The notes below the pieces were generated by a model that was given only the letters and a program-made list of their open reading frames with translations, was not told the origin of the DNA and searched no databases. A DNA stretch of 64,000 bases from contig NZ_JAPEOR010000002.1 of assembly GCF_026341125.1 (NCBI RefSeq), forward strand, positions 372,001-436,000, written 5' to 3'. Below, one piece after another: positions 49,770 to 57,619 of this stretch (position 1 is the stretch's first letter; the number at the start of each line of letters is the position of its first letter). The DNA comes from Streptomyces sp. NBC_01142 (GTDB lineage: Bacteria; Actinomycetota; Actinomycetes; Streptomycetales; Streptomycetaceae). The translations under genes and the position numbers were made by a program.

Positions 49770-50092
49770 CCGCGGCCGCCGGCGCCCGGGAGCGGGATCC
49801 GGGGCTTCAGCCCGAGCGGACCCGGCTGGCCTGGCGCCGGACCACGCTGTCGTTCACCGTGGTGGCCGTGCTGGCGGCACGTCAGGCGGCGGGCGGAGAT
49901 CTGAGCGCGGCGGGATTCGTCGCGGTGGCCTGCAGCACGCTGGTCTGGCTGGGTTTTCTGCGCGCCGCCCACCGCCGCGTCCAGACGCTGGGCAGCGGCC
50001 CCACGCCGCAGGCGATGTCGGCGCGTGCCGCGCTGACCGCCGTGGCCTGCACGATCGCTCTGGCCGCATTCGCCGTCGCCGTGGTGGTCTGA
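49766..50092 (+). CDS. Second DUF202-domain membrane protein
   Basis: 108 residues. The start is divergent DUF202 (RDPGLQPERTRLAWRRTTLS, LAWRRT being the signature), followed by three hydrophobic segments. The TTG at 49766 is used because it overlaps the previous stop and keeps the motif near the N-terminus. Pairs of YidH-like proteins in this order are common in actinobacteria. Function unknown. Confidence 0.88.
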   Translation: MTAAAGARERDPGLQPERTRLAWRRTTLSFTVVAVLAARQAAGGDLSAAGFVAVACSTLVWLGFLRAAHRRVQTLGSGPTPQAMSARAALTAVACTIALAAFAVAVVV

Positions 50093-50105
50093 GGCCGGGC
50101 GCCCG

Positions 50106-50228
50106 TCAGGTGCCCCCGTCCACGGTGGCGACGATCTTGCCGCGGGTGCGGCCCTGCGCGCTCAGTACATGTGCCTGAGCCGCCTGCTCCAGGAGGAAGG
50201 TCCGGTCCACCTGGACCGGGCCCGGCCG
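50106..50228 (-). pseudogene. Zinc-type quinone oxidoreductase, C-terminal remnant
   Basis: About 39 residues reading VQVDRTFLLEQAAQAHVLSA, QGRTRGKIVATVDGGT then stop, a perfect match in pattern to the end of MDR/zinc-binding quinone reductases (FPLEQAAEAH..SGRTRGKIVL.VD). Upstream the similarity stops abruptly in a repeat-rich stretch, so the rest of the gene was deleted. Confidence 0.75.
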
Positions 50229-50275
50229 CCTGGGCCCGGCTCGGGGTCGGGACGCTCCCCGTGCTCCAGGACCCC

Positions 50276-50320
50276 CTCCGGTCTGCTCAGCACTCCAGAC
50301 CTCCTCCGGTCTGCTCAGCG
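50276..50320. repeat. 17-bp direct repeat CCTCCGGTCTGCTCAGC
   Basis: Copies at 50276-50292 and 50304-50320, 28 bp apart, next to the deleted oxidoreductase remnant. They may have mediated or resulted from the deletion. Confidence 0.65.
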
Positions 50321-50470
50321 CTTGCGCAAGCCGGAGCCGCCTGCGCGGACCGGAGCGATCATCCGGCTTTCACTGGGAGCGGCACGGGGCCGGCACACCG
50401 GACGGACAGCTCCTCGACGGCTAGCCTGAATGGTGACAGAACGCCACGAAACGTACCAAAGGTGAGCCTC

Positions 50471-50767
50471 ATGTCCGTTCTCCATCACGAGCACCCCACG
50501 CACGAGCACCGCCACGGCCCGGCCTGCGGCCACACCGGGATCCCGCACGGTGACCACATCGACTACGCGCACGACGGCCACGTCCACCGGGAGCACTCCG
50601 GCCACTGGGACGAGTGCGAGCCCGGCGAGCATGTCGCACACAGCGGGCACGCGCACGAGCACGGCAACGGCTGCGGACACCCCGCCATCGTGCACGGCGA
50701 CCACGTCGACTACGCCCACGACGGACACCGGCACGCCGAGCACGACGGGCACTGGGACGACCACTGA
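50471..50767 (+). CDS. Histidine-rich, probable metal-binding protein
   Basis: 98 residues, of which 28 are histidine. The protein is an internal duplication of a roughly 30-residue block (IPHGDHIDYAHDGHVHREHS / IVHGDHVDYAHDGHRHAEHD, each followed by GHWD), with three cysteines. There is no signal peptide or membrane helix. Such proteins buffer or deliver zinc, nickel or copper. Similar genes occur widely in Streptomyces. AAAGGTGAG lies before the ATG at 50471. It is transcribed alone and could be under a zinc or nickel regulator, but no operator was recognised. Confidence 0.85.
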   Translation: MSVLHHEHPTHEHRHGPACGHTGIPHGDHIDYAHDGHVHREHSGHWDECEPGEHVAHSGHAHEHGNGCGHPAIVHGDHVDYAHDGHRHAEHDGHWDDH

Positions 50768-50848
50768 GCAGCACCCCGCCTTCCCCCGCGCCCCGGCCGG
50801 CTGGCAGGCTCCTACCGACCTGTCCGGCCTTGACCCGGGGGAGCTCCG

Positions 50849-51760
50849 ATGCCTGCCACAGATCCGTACACCGTCCAGATCGCGCCTCAGGTACATGCCT
50901 ACGTCCAGCCGGACGGCGGCTGGTGCCTGAACAACGCAGGCTTCGTCAGCGACGGGGAATCGACCCTCCTCGTCGACACCACCGCCACCGAGCGGCGGGC
51001 GCGGGCACTGCGTGAGGCGGTCCTGGCGACCGGCGTCCCGCTCCCCCGCACCCTCGTCAATACGCACCACCACGGCGACCACACCTACGGCAATGGCGTC
51101 TTCGTTCCCGAAGCCGTGGTGATCGGGCACGACTCCTGTCGCAGCGAGGCGCTGTCGGCGGGCCATCAGCTCCATCTGCTGTGGCCGCGGACCGACTTCG
51201 GCGACATCAGGATCACCGCGCCGACGGTGACGTACAACGACCGTCTCACCGTGCATGTGGGAGAGATCGAGGTACGGCTCATCCACCCGGGCGTCGCGCA
51301 CACCCCCGGCGACACGATCGTGCATCTGCCGGGACAGGGAGTGGTCTTCACCGGGGACCTGATCTTCCAGGGCGGCACGCCGTTCGTACCGATGGGCTCG
51401 CTGAGCGGGTCCCTGCGGGCGCTGGAGATGCTGCGCTCCCTCGATGCGACGACGGTGGTCCCCGGCCACGGCCCGCTCACCGACCCGTCGGCGTACGACG
51501 CGACCGAGCGCTATCTGCGGTACGTCGCCGAGCTGGCCCTGGATGGTCACGCCAAGGGGCGCACACCGCTGGAGACCGCGCGCGAGGCGGATCTGGGCGT
51601 CTTCGCCGAACTGCGGGAGAGCGAACGGATGGTGGCGAATCTGCACCGGGCGTACGCGGAGCTGAACGGGGAGCCGGACGGCTCGCCGCTCGACGCGGCC
51701 GCCCTGTTCGCCGACATGGCGGCGATGAACGGCGGTGTACCCGTGGCCTGCCACGCCTGA
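50849..51760 (+). CDS. MBL-fold metallo-hydrolase
   Basis: A 303-residue metallo-beta-lactamase-fold hydrolase. The metal motif is NTHHHGDHTYGN (HxHxDH type), with IHPGVAHTPGD, VFTGDLIFQG and VVPGHGPLTD providing the remaining ligands. The C-terminal 80 residues are helical and vary in the family. Substrate unknown; members include quinoprotein relay/SoxH-like enzymes. It follows the His-rich gene by 81 bp on the same strand. Confidence 0.9.
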   Translation: MPATDPYTVQIAPQVHAYVQPDGGWCLNNAGFVSDGESTLLVDTTATERRARALREAVLATGVPLPRTLVNTHHHGDHTYGNGVFVPEAVVIGHDSCRSEALSAGHQLHLLWPRTDFGDIRITAPTVTYNDRLTVHVGEIEVRLIHPGVAHTPGDTIVHLPGQGVVFTGDLIFQGGTPFVPMGSLSGSLRALEMLRSLDATTVVPGHGPLTDPSAYDATERYLRYVAELALDGHAKGRTPLETAREADLGVFAELRESERMVANLHRAYAELNGEPDGSPLDAAALFADMAAMNGGVPVACHA

Positions 51761-51884
51761 GGCGTTCGCGAACGCCCGCCTCCCGGTTCCGACCCGGCGC
51801 ACCTCTGTTCGCGTATGTGAACAACGGGCATGGACATGTAGCTGGCGCATGTGATCTGCGCACGGGTTCCGCGGGCGCACTGGA

Positions 51885-51904
51885 CTACATACCGACTGGT
51901 CGGT
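51885..51904. promoter_or_regulatory. Shared operator 1: CTACATACCGACTGGTCGGT
   Basis: Contains ACCGAC-TG-GTCGGT, a 6+2+6 inverted repeat, 46 bp upstream of the APH-like gene. The first 16 bases recur in the promoter region of the divergent-locus SDR gene (57439-57454, opposite strand). Likely the operator of the TetR protein encoded at 54337-54930. Confidence 0.7.
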
Positions 51905-51949
51905 CATCATGAACGGGACCCGTTCTACCGCCCACCGGAGGAGCGAACA

Positions 51950-52972
51950 ATGAGCTCAGTCCACCCCCCAGGCCTCGATCCCGAGCAGCTGCGCGGATAT
52001 CTCGACCGCGAGCGGCCGGGCCTGGTGAGCGGACCGCTCAGTGCCCGGCTGATCCAAGGCGGCCGCTCCAACCTCACGTACTCCGTCACCGACGGCACCG
52101 ACCGCTGGGTCGTCCGCCGGCCCCCGCTCGGCCATGTGCTGGCGACCGCGCACGACATGAAGCGCGAGCACCGGGTGATCAGCGCACTGCACCCGACCGC
52201 CGTGCCGGTCCCCCGGCCGGTGCTGCTGTGCGAGGACGAGTCGGTGATCGGCTCGCCGTTCTACGTCATGGAGTTCGTGGACGGCACTCCGTTCCGTACG
52301 GCCGAGGAACTCGCCCCGCTCGGCCCCGAGCGCACCCGGGACGCGGTGCTCGCCCTGGTCGACACTCTCGTCGAACTGCACGCCGTGGACCCCGAGTCGG
52401 TCGGCCTGGGCGACTTCGGCCGGCCCGAGGGCTTCCTCGACCGGCAGCTGCGGCGCTGGGGCAAGCAGCTGGACGCCTCCCGCAACCGCGAACTGGCCGG
52501 CATCGACGAGCTGCACGCCGCGCTCGGCCGCTCGCTCCCCGCCTCCCCCGCGCCGGCCGTCATCCACGGCGACTACCGGCTCGACAACGTCCTGATCGGC
52601 GAGGACGACCGGATCAAGGCGGTGCTGGACTGGGAGATGTCGACGCTGGGCGACCCGCTCACGGACCTCGGACTGCTGGTGATGTACAGCCAGAAGCTGG
52701 AGCTGCCCGGCTCCCCGATCAGTACGACGGCGGGCGCGGCGGGCCACCCGGACGCGGCCGAGCTGATCGAGCGGTACGCCGCCCGCTCCGGCCGCGACAC
52801 CTCCGCCATTGCCTGGTACACGGCCTTCGCCTGGTTCAAGCTCGCCGTGATCCTCGAGGGCATCCACTACCGCTACACCCTCGGCCAGACCGTAGGCGCC
52901 GGCTTCGACCGGATCGGCGATCTCGTTCCCGTCTTCATCGAGCACGGTCTCACCACCCTCCAGGAAGGCTGA
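51950..52972 (+). CDS. Phosphotransferase of the ACAD10/APH family
   Basis: A 340-residue APH-fold protein. Kinase elements are GGRSNLTYSVTDG (glycine loop), WVVRRPP, the catalytic loop VIHGDYRLDNVLIG (HGDxxxxN) and the metal site VLDWEMSTLGDPLTDLG. Relatives are fused or adjacent to acyl-CoA dehydrogenases (ACAD10/ACAD11), and recent work on those shows phosphorylation of 4-hydroxy fatty acyl-CoAs before beta-oxidation. The next gene is an acyl-CoA dehydrogenase 8 bp away, so the pair may treat hydroxy-acyl-CoA. GGAGGAG lies 7-8 bases before the ATG. Confidence 0.9.
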   Translation: MSSVHPPGLDPEQLRGYLDRERPGLVSGPLSARLIQGGRSNLTYSVTDGTDRWVVRRPPLGHVLATAHDMKREHRVISALHPTAVPVPRPVLLCEDESVIGSPFYVMEFVDGTPFRTAEELAPLGPERTRDAVLALVDTLVELHAVDPESVGLGDFGRPEGFLDRQLRRWGKQLDASRNRELAGIDELHAALGRSLPASPAPAVIHGDYRLDNVLIGEDDRIKAVLDWEMSTLGDPLTDLGLLVMYSQKLELPGSPISTTAGAAGHPDAAELIERYAARSGRDTSAIAWYTAFAWFKLAVILEGIHYRYTLGQTVGAGFDRIGDLVPVFIEHGLTTLQEG

Positions 52973-52980
52973 GTACACCC

Positions 52981-54195
52981 ATGGACTTCGCATTCGACGC
53001 GCGTACCGAAGAGCTCCGGGGCAAGCTGCTTGCCTTCATGGACGAGTACGTCTACCCGGCCGAGGAGATCGCGCACGAGCAGCGACTGCAGCTGGCCTCG
53101 CCGTGGGACACCCCGGTGATCGTGGAGGAGCTCAAGGCCGAGGCGCGCAGGCAGGGCCTGTGGAACCTCTTCCTTCCCGACACCGAGCACGGCGCGGGGC
53201 TGACCAACCTCCAGTACGCCCCGCTCGCCGAAATCACCGGCCGGAGCCCTCACTTGGCCCCGACCGCGCTGAACTGCGCCGCGCCCGACACCGGAAACAT
53301 GGAGGTGCTCGCGCAGTTCGCCACCGACCAGCAGAAGAAGCAGTGGCTGGAGCCGCTGCTCGCCGGCGAGATCCGCTCCGCCTTCGCCATGACCGAACCC
53401 GAGGTCGCCTCGTCCGACGCGACGAACATCCGGACGCGGATCGACCGCGACGGCGACGACTACGTCATCAACGGCCGCAAGTGGTACATCTCCGGGGCGA
53501 TGAACCCCGACTGCAAGATCTTCATCGTGATGGGCAAGACGGATCCGGACGGCGCGGACACCCGCCGCCAGCAGTCGATGATTCTGGTGCCGCGCGACAC
53601 CCCGGGACTCGAGGTCCGGCGCGCCATGCAGGTGTACGGCTACGAGGACCACTCCCACGGCGGCCATGCGGAGATCGTCTTCGACAATGCCCGCGTTCCC
53701 GCCTCCTGCCTGATCGGCGAGGAGGGCGGCGGCTTCGCCATCGCCCAGGCGCGCCTGGGCCCGGGCCGTATCCACCACTGCATGCGGCTGATCGGCATGG
53801 CCGAGCGGGCCATCGAGCTGATGTGCCGGCGGGCCGTGTCCCGTGAGGCCTTCGGCAAGGCGATCGCTCAGCAGGGTGTCGTACAGAACTGGATCGCGGA
53901 CGCCCGCGTCACGGTCGAGCAGCTGCGGTTGCTGGTGCTCAAGACCGCCTGGCTGATGGACACGGTCGGCAACCGCGGCGCACACACCGAGATCCAGGCC
54001 ATCAAGATCGCCACCCCGCGCGCGGTCGTGGACATCCTCGACAAGGCGGTCCAGGTACACGGCGCGGGCGGTGTCAGCCAGGACTTCCCGCTGGCCGAAC
54101 TGTGGGCCGCGGCGCGGACGTTGAAGCTCGCGGACGGCCCGGACGAAGTGCACCAGCGCTCGCTCGCGCGGCGTGAGCTGAAGAAGTACCTCTAG
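52981..54195 (+). CDS. Acyl-CoA dehydrogenase
   Basis: A 404-residue FAD enzyme. FAD and substrate sites are seen in FAMTEPEVASSDATNIRTRI, INGRKWYISGA, the CoA/FAD region RLGPGRIHHCMRLIGMAERA, and QVHGAGGVSQDFPLAELWAA near the end. This is the ACAD10/11 C-domain subgroup, with bases from different helices, not the short-chain family. It acts in fatty-acid or hydroxy-acyl oxidation together with the kinase-like gene upstream; its own electron acceptor would be ETF. It ends the rightward unit before hairpins. Confidence 0.93.
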   Translation: MDFAFDARTEELRGKLLAFMDEYVYPAEEIAHEQRLQLASPWDTPVIVEELKAEARRQGLWNLFLPDTEHGAGLTNLQYAPLAEITGRSPHLAPTALNCAAPDTGNMEVLAQFATDQQKKQWLEPLLAGEIRSAFAMTEPEVASSDATNIRTRIDRDGDDYVINGRKWYISGAMNPDCKIFIVMGKTDPDGADTRRQQSMILVPRDTPGLEVRRAMQVYGYEDHSHGGHAEIVFDNARVPASCLIGEEGGGFAIAQARLGPGRIHHCMRLIGMAERAIELMCRRAVSREAFGKAIAQQGVVQNWIADARVTVEQLRLLVLKTAWLMDTVGNRGAHTEIQAIKIATPRAVVDILDKAVQVHGAGGVSQDFPLAELWAAARTLKLADGPDEVHQRSLARRELKKYL

Positions 54196-54200
54196 CGGTC

Positions 54201-54295
54201 CGGGGGCTCGGGCCCCCGGGTCCTGGGACCTCAATCCCCCGACGGGCCGGATTTCGCGCCCGTAGGGGGGAATCCAGCCCCGCCGGAGATTGAGG
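54201..54295. terminator. Hairpin and palindromic repeat between convergent units
   Basis: CGGGGGC (54201-54207) pairs with 54212-54218; then CCTCAATCCCCCGACGGG at 54229 is answered by an imperfect complement ending ATTGAGG at 54295. The CCTCAATC...GATTGAGG form is a dispersed repeat type I recall from Streptomyces intergenic regions. It separates the dehydrogenase from the convergent TetR gene. Confidence 0.75.
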
Positions 54296-54336
54296 CGCCC
54301 GGTCCGGGACAGCGCCCCGGCCCGGGCGGCCGGCCG

Positions 54337-54930
54337 CTACGGCCGCAGCGCGCGCAGCAGCAGGTCCGCGAGGTGGTCCGCGACCTGCTGCGGGGTGAGC
54401 GGGCCGTCCGGCCGGTACCAGGTCGACAGATGGTGGACGGACCCGAAGTGGTAGTCCACCACCAGGTCGGCGGGGGTGGCCGAGGAGAACACCCCGCTCT
54501 GCTGGCCCTCCTCGATCAGCGCCCTGAACCGCTCGTGGTAGCGGCGGCGCTCGGCCCGTACCTGCTTGTGCTTCTCCGGGCTCAGATGGTGCATGGACCG
54601 GAAGAAGATCGCCGCGTCGTCCAGGTTGTCGATCGTCGTCACGACCACATCGGCCGCGGCGCCCCGCAGCCGTACCTCCACCGCTTCGTCGGCCTGCGCG
54701 TAGGCGTCGAGGCGCTCCTGCTGGAGGCGCAGCACGCGCGCGTACACCTCCTGGAGCAGGTCCTCCTTGGAGCCGAAGTAGTGGTAGAGCGCCCCCTTGG
54801 TGACGCCCGCCGCCTCGACGATCTCCTGGACCGATGTGCGGTCGTAGCCGCGCTCGGCGAAGAGCCGGGTGGCGGCGGCCAGCAGCCTCTGGGGGACGGG
54901 GGTGCTGTCCCCGTCCGTCGTCCTGGCCAT
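54337..54930 (-). CDS. TetR-family regulator of acyl-CoA metabolism
   Basis: A 197-residue repressor. The helix-turn-helix is TRLFAERGYDRTSVQEIVEA, AGVTKGALYHYFGSKEDLL; the C-terminal domain has FFRSMHHLSPEKHKQVRAER, as in KstR2/FadR-like acyl-CoA-sensing TetR proteins. It is the last gene of the leftward unit SDR, acyl-CoA ligase, TetR. Two promoters of the locus share an operator-like word (51885-51904 and 57435-57454), suggesting one regulon induced by an acyl-CoA. Confidence 0.92.
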   Translation of the reverse strand: MARTTDGDSTPVPQRLLAAATRLFAERGYDRTSVQEIVEAAGVTKGALYHYFGSKEDLLQEVYARVLRLQQERLDAYAQADEAVEVRLRGAAADVVVTTIDNLDDAAIFFRSMHHLSPEKHKQVRAERRRYHERFRALIEEGQQSGVFSSATPADLVVDYHFGSVHHLSTWYRPDGPLTPQQVADHLADLLLRALRP

Positions 54931-54964
54931 TGCCGACTCCTGCCTTTCGTTCAGTTCTCTGGTT

Positions 54965-56617
54965 CTACGCCGGGTAACGCAGTTCCCGCCTGAGGATCTT
55001 CCCACTTGTGGTCTTCGGCAGCTCGGGCAGGATCTCCACTTCCCGGGGGTATTTGTACGCGGCCAGCCGTTCCGCGCAGTATGCCGAGATTTCGGCGGGC
55101 TCCGCATCCACCCCCGGGCGGAGACTGACGTATGCCTTGACCGACTCACCCCGGTACGCGTCGGGTATGCCGATGACGGCCGCCTCGCGCACCGCCGGGT
55201 GGGTGTACAGGACGTCCTCGACCTCGCGCGGCCAGACCTTGAAGCCGGAGGCGTTGATCATGTCCTTCTTGCGGTCGACGACATAGAGCCAGCCGTCCGC
55301 GTCCATGAAGCCGATGTCGCCGGTGCGCAGCTCGCCGTCCGGGAACGCCTCCGCGCTGGCCTCGGGCAGCCGCCAGTAGCCGGGCACGACCTGGGGGCCG
55401 CGGACCGCGATCTCGCCCTGCTCGCCGAAGGGCACGTCCTCACCCTTGTCGTCGACGATCCGCACGACCGTGTCCGGTCCCGGAAGACCGACGGAGAGGG
55501 TGCCGGAGGCCGGGTCGACGGGGGCCTCCGCCTCCGGCGGTACGGAGGCGCAGGGGGCAGTGCACTCGGTGAGGCCGTAGCCGTTGCGGATGTACGGGCC
55601 GAAACCCGCGCGGAACTTCTCGACCAGCGCGGGCGGCACCGGCGCACCGCCCGAAGAGATCACCCGGAAGGAGTCGAAGTGGTCGCGGGTTGCGGCGGGG
55701 TGCGCGGCCAGTGCCATGAAGGCGGTGGAGGGGCCGACGGTGAACGCGGGCCGGTGCTCGGCGAAGGCGTCGAGGACGACACCCGCCTCGAAGCGGTAGG
55801 CCAGCGCGAGCGTGCCGGCGTTGGCGATGCAGGCGGCGAGCTCGCAGACCATGCCGGTGATGTGGAAGAGGGGCGCGAGCGCGAAGTAGCAGGCACCCTC
55901 CTCGACGGGGTGGCCGGTGCGCTGGCGCTCGGCGTTGTAGGTGATCCCGCCGTGGAGGTTCAGCGCGCCCTTGGGGGTGCCGCTGGTGCCGGAGGTGTAG
56001 CTGATCAGCGCCACATCGGCGGCGGTGAGACCGCGTTCGGCGGGGCCGGGAAGCCCGCGGCGGGCAACGGTCACCAGGTCCTCGGCGTCGTGCGGCTGCG
56101 GCAGCCGCTCGAAGCCCAGGACGCGGGCGTCACTGCGCGTCTGGAAGTCGAGTTCGCAGGCGGTGAGGGCGATACGAACGGGTGAGGCGGCGGCGACCTC
56201 CCGCAGATACGACTCCCAGGCGCGGTCGGAACAGATCAGCGCGCCGGCGTCGGCGTCACTCAGTACGTGTGCGACCTCGGCCGACTTGTACATCGGGTTG
56301 AGCGGGACGACGGTGGCGCCCGCCTTCCAGGCGCCGAGCAGCGCGAGGACGAAGTGCGGGGTGTTCTGGAGCATGATCGCGACCCGGTCGCCGCGTTCGA
56401 TGCCGCGCGCGGCGAGGTGGCCCGCGACGGAGTCGGAGAGCTCATCGGTCTCGCGGTAGGTCAGCCGTCCGTCGAAGTAGGCGAGGGCGGTGTGCTCGGG
56501 GGCGCGGTCGACGGCGGCCCGGAAGGAGTGCACGACGGTCGGCGGCGGGGAGACGGCGGCGCGCTGGGCGTCGGTGAGCCGGCCGAGCCAGGGCTTGGCG
56601 GCGTAGATCGAGGTCAC
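54965..56617 (-). CDS. Acyl-CoA ligase (class I adenylate-forming enzyme)
   Basis: A 550-residue AMP-forming ligase. Motif A3 is LISYTSGTSGTPKGALNLHG, A5 is NGYGLTECTAP, A7 YVVDRKKDMI, A8 GFKVWPREVEDVLYTHPAV, and the A10 lysine is in LPKTTSGKILRRELR. It activates a fatty or aromatic acid to its CoA thioester for oxidation by the dehydrogenase across the locus. The GTG at 56617 overlaps the SDR stop (GTGA), so the two are coupled. Acid specificity is not predictable from sequence. Confidence 0.93.
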   Translation of the reverse strand: MTSIYAAKPWLGRLTDAQRAAVSPPPTVVHSFRAAVDRAPEHTALAYFDGRLTYRETDELSDSVAGHLAARGIERGDRVAIMLQNTPHFVLALLGAWKAGATVVPLNPMYKSAEVAHVLSDADAGALICSDRAWESYLREVAAASPVRIALTACELDFQTRSDARVLGFERLPQPHDAEDLVTVARRGLPGPAERGLTAADVALISYTSGTSGTPKGALNLHGGITYNAERQRTGHPVEEGACYFALAPLFHITGMVCELAACIANAGTLALAYRFEAGVVLDAFAEHRPAFTVGPSTAFMALAAHPAATRDHFDSFRVISSGGAPVPPALVEKFRAGFGPYIRNGYGLTECTAPCASVPPEAEAPVDPASGTLSVGLPGPDTVVRIVDDKGEDVPFGEQGEIAVRGPQVVPGYWRLPEASAEAFPDGELRTGDIGFMDADGWLYVVDRKKDMINASGFKVWPREVEDVLYTHPAVREAAVIGIPDAYRGESVKAYVSLRPGVDAEPAEISAYCAERLAAYKYPREVEILPELPKTTSGKILRRELRYPA

Positions 56618-57378
56618 CGGCCCACCCCCTCCCACCTCTGCTGGATGTGGTTCATGCCGGCCAGCCAGCGTTCCGGGGTGGCGGCGCGCGCCTGGTAGTA
56701 CCCGGCGACCTCCGGGTGCGGCAGGATCAGGAAGCGGTCGGTCTCGATCCCCTCGAACAGCGCGTCGGCGACGTCCTCGGGCTCGATGGCGGTCGGGGCG
56801 AGGACGAGTTCGCCCGCCGATCCGGCGGCCGTGAGCATGTCCGTACGCACACCCTGGGGGCAGATGGCGTGGACCTTGAGGCCGCGGTGACGGTAGGTGA
56901 GCGAGAGCCATTCGGCGAAGGCGTACGCACCGTGCTTGGACGTGCTGTACGGGGCTGCGCCCACCATGGTGAGCAGTCCCGCGGCGGAGACGGTGGAGAC
57001 GAAGCGGCCGCTGCCGCGCTCCAGCCAGTCGGGCAGCAGGGTGCGGGCCGCGCGGACGTGCGCCATGACATTGACGTCCCAGGCGGCGGCCCAGACCTCC
57101 TCGTCGGCGAAGGCGTCTCCGGGCGAGGCGAGGCCGGCGTTGGCGCAGTAGACATCGACGGTGCCGTCGAGTGCGTCGCGGGCAGCGTCCACGATCTCGG
57201 AGGCGTCACCGGGGACCGCGGTCGCGCCGATCTCGTCGGCCACCGCCTTGGTCCTGACGGGGTCGATGTCGTTGACCACGACGCGGGCACCCTCCGCCGC
57301 GAACCTGCGGGCAAGTGCGGCACCGATGCCGCCGCCCGCGCCCGTCACCACAACTCCAGCGCCCTGCACCGTACTCAT
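56614..57378 (-). CDS. Short-chain dehydrogenase/reductase of the acyl-CoA locus
   Basis: A 254-residue SDR. The cofactor motif is VVVTGAGGGIGAALARRF, with Asp in VVVNDIDPVR favouring NAD; CANAGLA replaces NNAG; the catalytic Ser is in STVSAAGLL and YSTSKHGAYAFAEWL holds Tyr and Lys. It likely oxidises a hydroxyacyl intermediate. The ATG at 57378 is one codon after an in-frame TTG. It is the first gene of a three-gene leftward unit. An operator-like motif is 57 bp upstream. Confidence 0.92.
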   Translation of the reverse strand: MSTVQGAGVVVTGAGGGIGAALARRFAAEGARVVVNDIDPVRTKAVADEIGATAVPGDASEIVDAARDALDGTVDVYCANAGLASPGDAFADEEVWAAAWDVNVMAHVRAARTLLPDWLERGSGRFVSTVSAAGLLTMVGAAPYSTSKHGAYAFAEWLSLTYRHRGLKVHAICPQGVRTDMLTAAGSAGELVLAPTAIEPEDVADALFEGIETDRFLILPHPEVAGYYQARAATPERWLAGMNHIQQRWEGVGR

Positions 57379-57434
57379 CAAGTTCCGCCTCTCCGTGTGC
57401 CGGCATCCCGTCCGTGTGCCGGCATCCCGAGCAG

Positions 57435-57454
57435 ACTAACCAGTCGGTATGTAG
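57435..57454. promoter_or_regulatory. Shared operator 2 upstream of the SDR gene
   Basis: On the minus strand this reads CTACATACCGACTGGTTAGT, sharing its first 16 bases with the motif at 51885-51904. It contains the half-site pair ACCGAC/GTTAGT around TG, at 57-76 bp upstream of the ATG. Confidence 0.7.
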
Positions 57455-57619
57455 TGAGGGAAGGGGGCGGGTCCGAAGGGGCGGCACGGAAACGGCAGGA
57501 CGGCACGGAAGGGGCACAGAGGAGCGGGGTGCGAACCGCGGTGCCGGGGTCGTTCCCCGCGCCCGGTGTGCGCGCTAGCGTGCATGGCCATGACAGTCGT
57601 CGATCACGGAGGTAGCTCG

